Made by a program: the position numbers and the translations under genes. The notes below the pieces were generated by a model. It worked only from the letters and a program-made list of their open reading frames with translations. It was not told the DNA's origin and did no database searches. Source: Planctomycetaceae bacterium (GTDB lineage Bacteria > Planctomycetota > Planctomycetia > Pirellulales > Lacipirellulaceae). From it: a stretch of 64,000 nucleotides of DNA. Shown piece by piece: positions 63,913 through 64,000 of the stretch. Position 1 is the stretch's first letter; every line of letters begins with the position of its first letter. The stretch is taken from assembly GCA_002702655.1 (NCBI GenBank), contig PABB01000042.1, positions 186,001 through 250,000 on the forward strand, given 5' to 3'.

Positions 63913-64000
63913 TCAGATGTACACCCGGCGATTGTAGATATACCACTCGACCAGCAGAATCACCAGGGCCAGCAGCAGCAGCGGCTTCCAAAGTTCTTTG
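63913..64000 (-). CDS. C-terminal end of a membrane protein (partial)
   Basis: Only the last 29 codons are in the window. They read KELWKPLLLLALVILLVEW, then YIYNRRVYI and a TGA stop. A hydrophobic span followed by YNRRV is the typical C-terminus of planctomycete proteins with von Willebrand factor A domains (BatA-like, of the MoxR operons). The identity is a guess from this tail alone. Confidence 0.7.
   Translation of the reverse strand, partial: KELWKPLLLLALVILLVEWYIYNRRVYI

Overview
The window (64 kb, GC-rich) reads as chromosomal DNA of a planctomycete, most likely of the Pirellula/Lacipirellula kind. The reasons are two DUF1559 proteins with type IV pilin-like N-termini, an LEPR-XLL protein, a PEP-CTERM protein, a secreted sulfatase beside a GH43-like protein, three Hanks-type Ser/Thr kinases, LL-diaminopimelate aminotransferase, AddAB in place of RecBCD, many palindromic REP-like elements, and long stretches of proteins with no known function. 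No rRNA, tRNA, CRISPR array, insertion sequence or phage module was found. Most starts were moved inward from the longest frame to match signal peptides, ribosome binding sites or family starts.

Layout. 1-3.0 kb: Ser/Thr kinase with TPR-like tail, cut by the window edge. 3.1-5.7 kb: TetR repressor with an AhpD-like protein, a DUF1348 protein and an FMN split-barrel protein; two matching operators are visible. 5.7-8.2 kb: sulfatase and GH43-like pair for sulfated polysaccharides. 9-10 kb: PEP-CTERM protein. 10.1-13.8 kb: moeA and hypF. 13.9-16 kb: two membrane proteins and a kinase. 16.3-19.7 kb: gyrA followed by a ParDE-type toxin-antitoxin pair. 19.7-26.2 kb: unknown membrane protein, Tat-exported TIM-barrel protein, dapL, TfoX_C protein, DUF1559 protein. 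26.8-35.8 kb: addB, addA, cca and a small membrane protein on the plus strand. 36-45 kb: LEPR-XLL protein, an ABC exporter trio and a large secreted protein. 45.5-48.8 kb: small coiled coil, kinase with pseudo-receiver tail, YdeI-CDGSH protein, membrane protein. 48.9-50.9 kb: leuA with an attenuation leader. 51-56 kb: small conserved proteins, a lipoprotein, a second DUF1559 protein, a rhomboid protease. 56-58.3 kb: tyrS, ispD. 58.6-61.9 kb: cysteine-rich lipoprotein and a long coiled-coil protein. 62-64 kb: ZIP transporter, methyltransferase and the tail of a membrane protein.

The strongest observation is upstream of leuA. On the minus strand a promoter (TTGACC, 17 bp, TACAAC) is followed by a 17-codon ORF with eight leucines, then an intrinsic terminator with a U7 tail, then leuA. 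This is the architecture of classic leucine attenuation. A second regulatory circuit is the TetR gene, whose promoter spacer is filled by its presumed operator, with a second copy in front of the AhpD-like gene. A third is a pyrimidine-rich motif (core CATTCCGCCTTCCCC) close upstream of six unrelated start codons. Dispersed repeats include several palindrome families, heptanucleotide tandem repeats, and one palindromic element inserted in frame inside addB.
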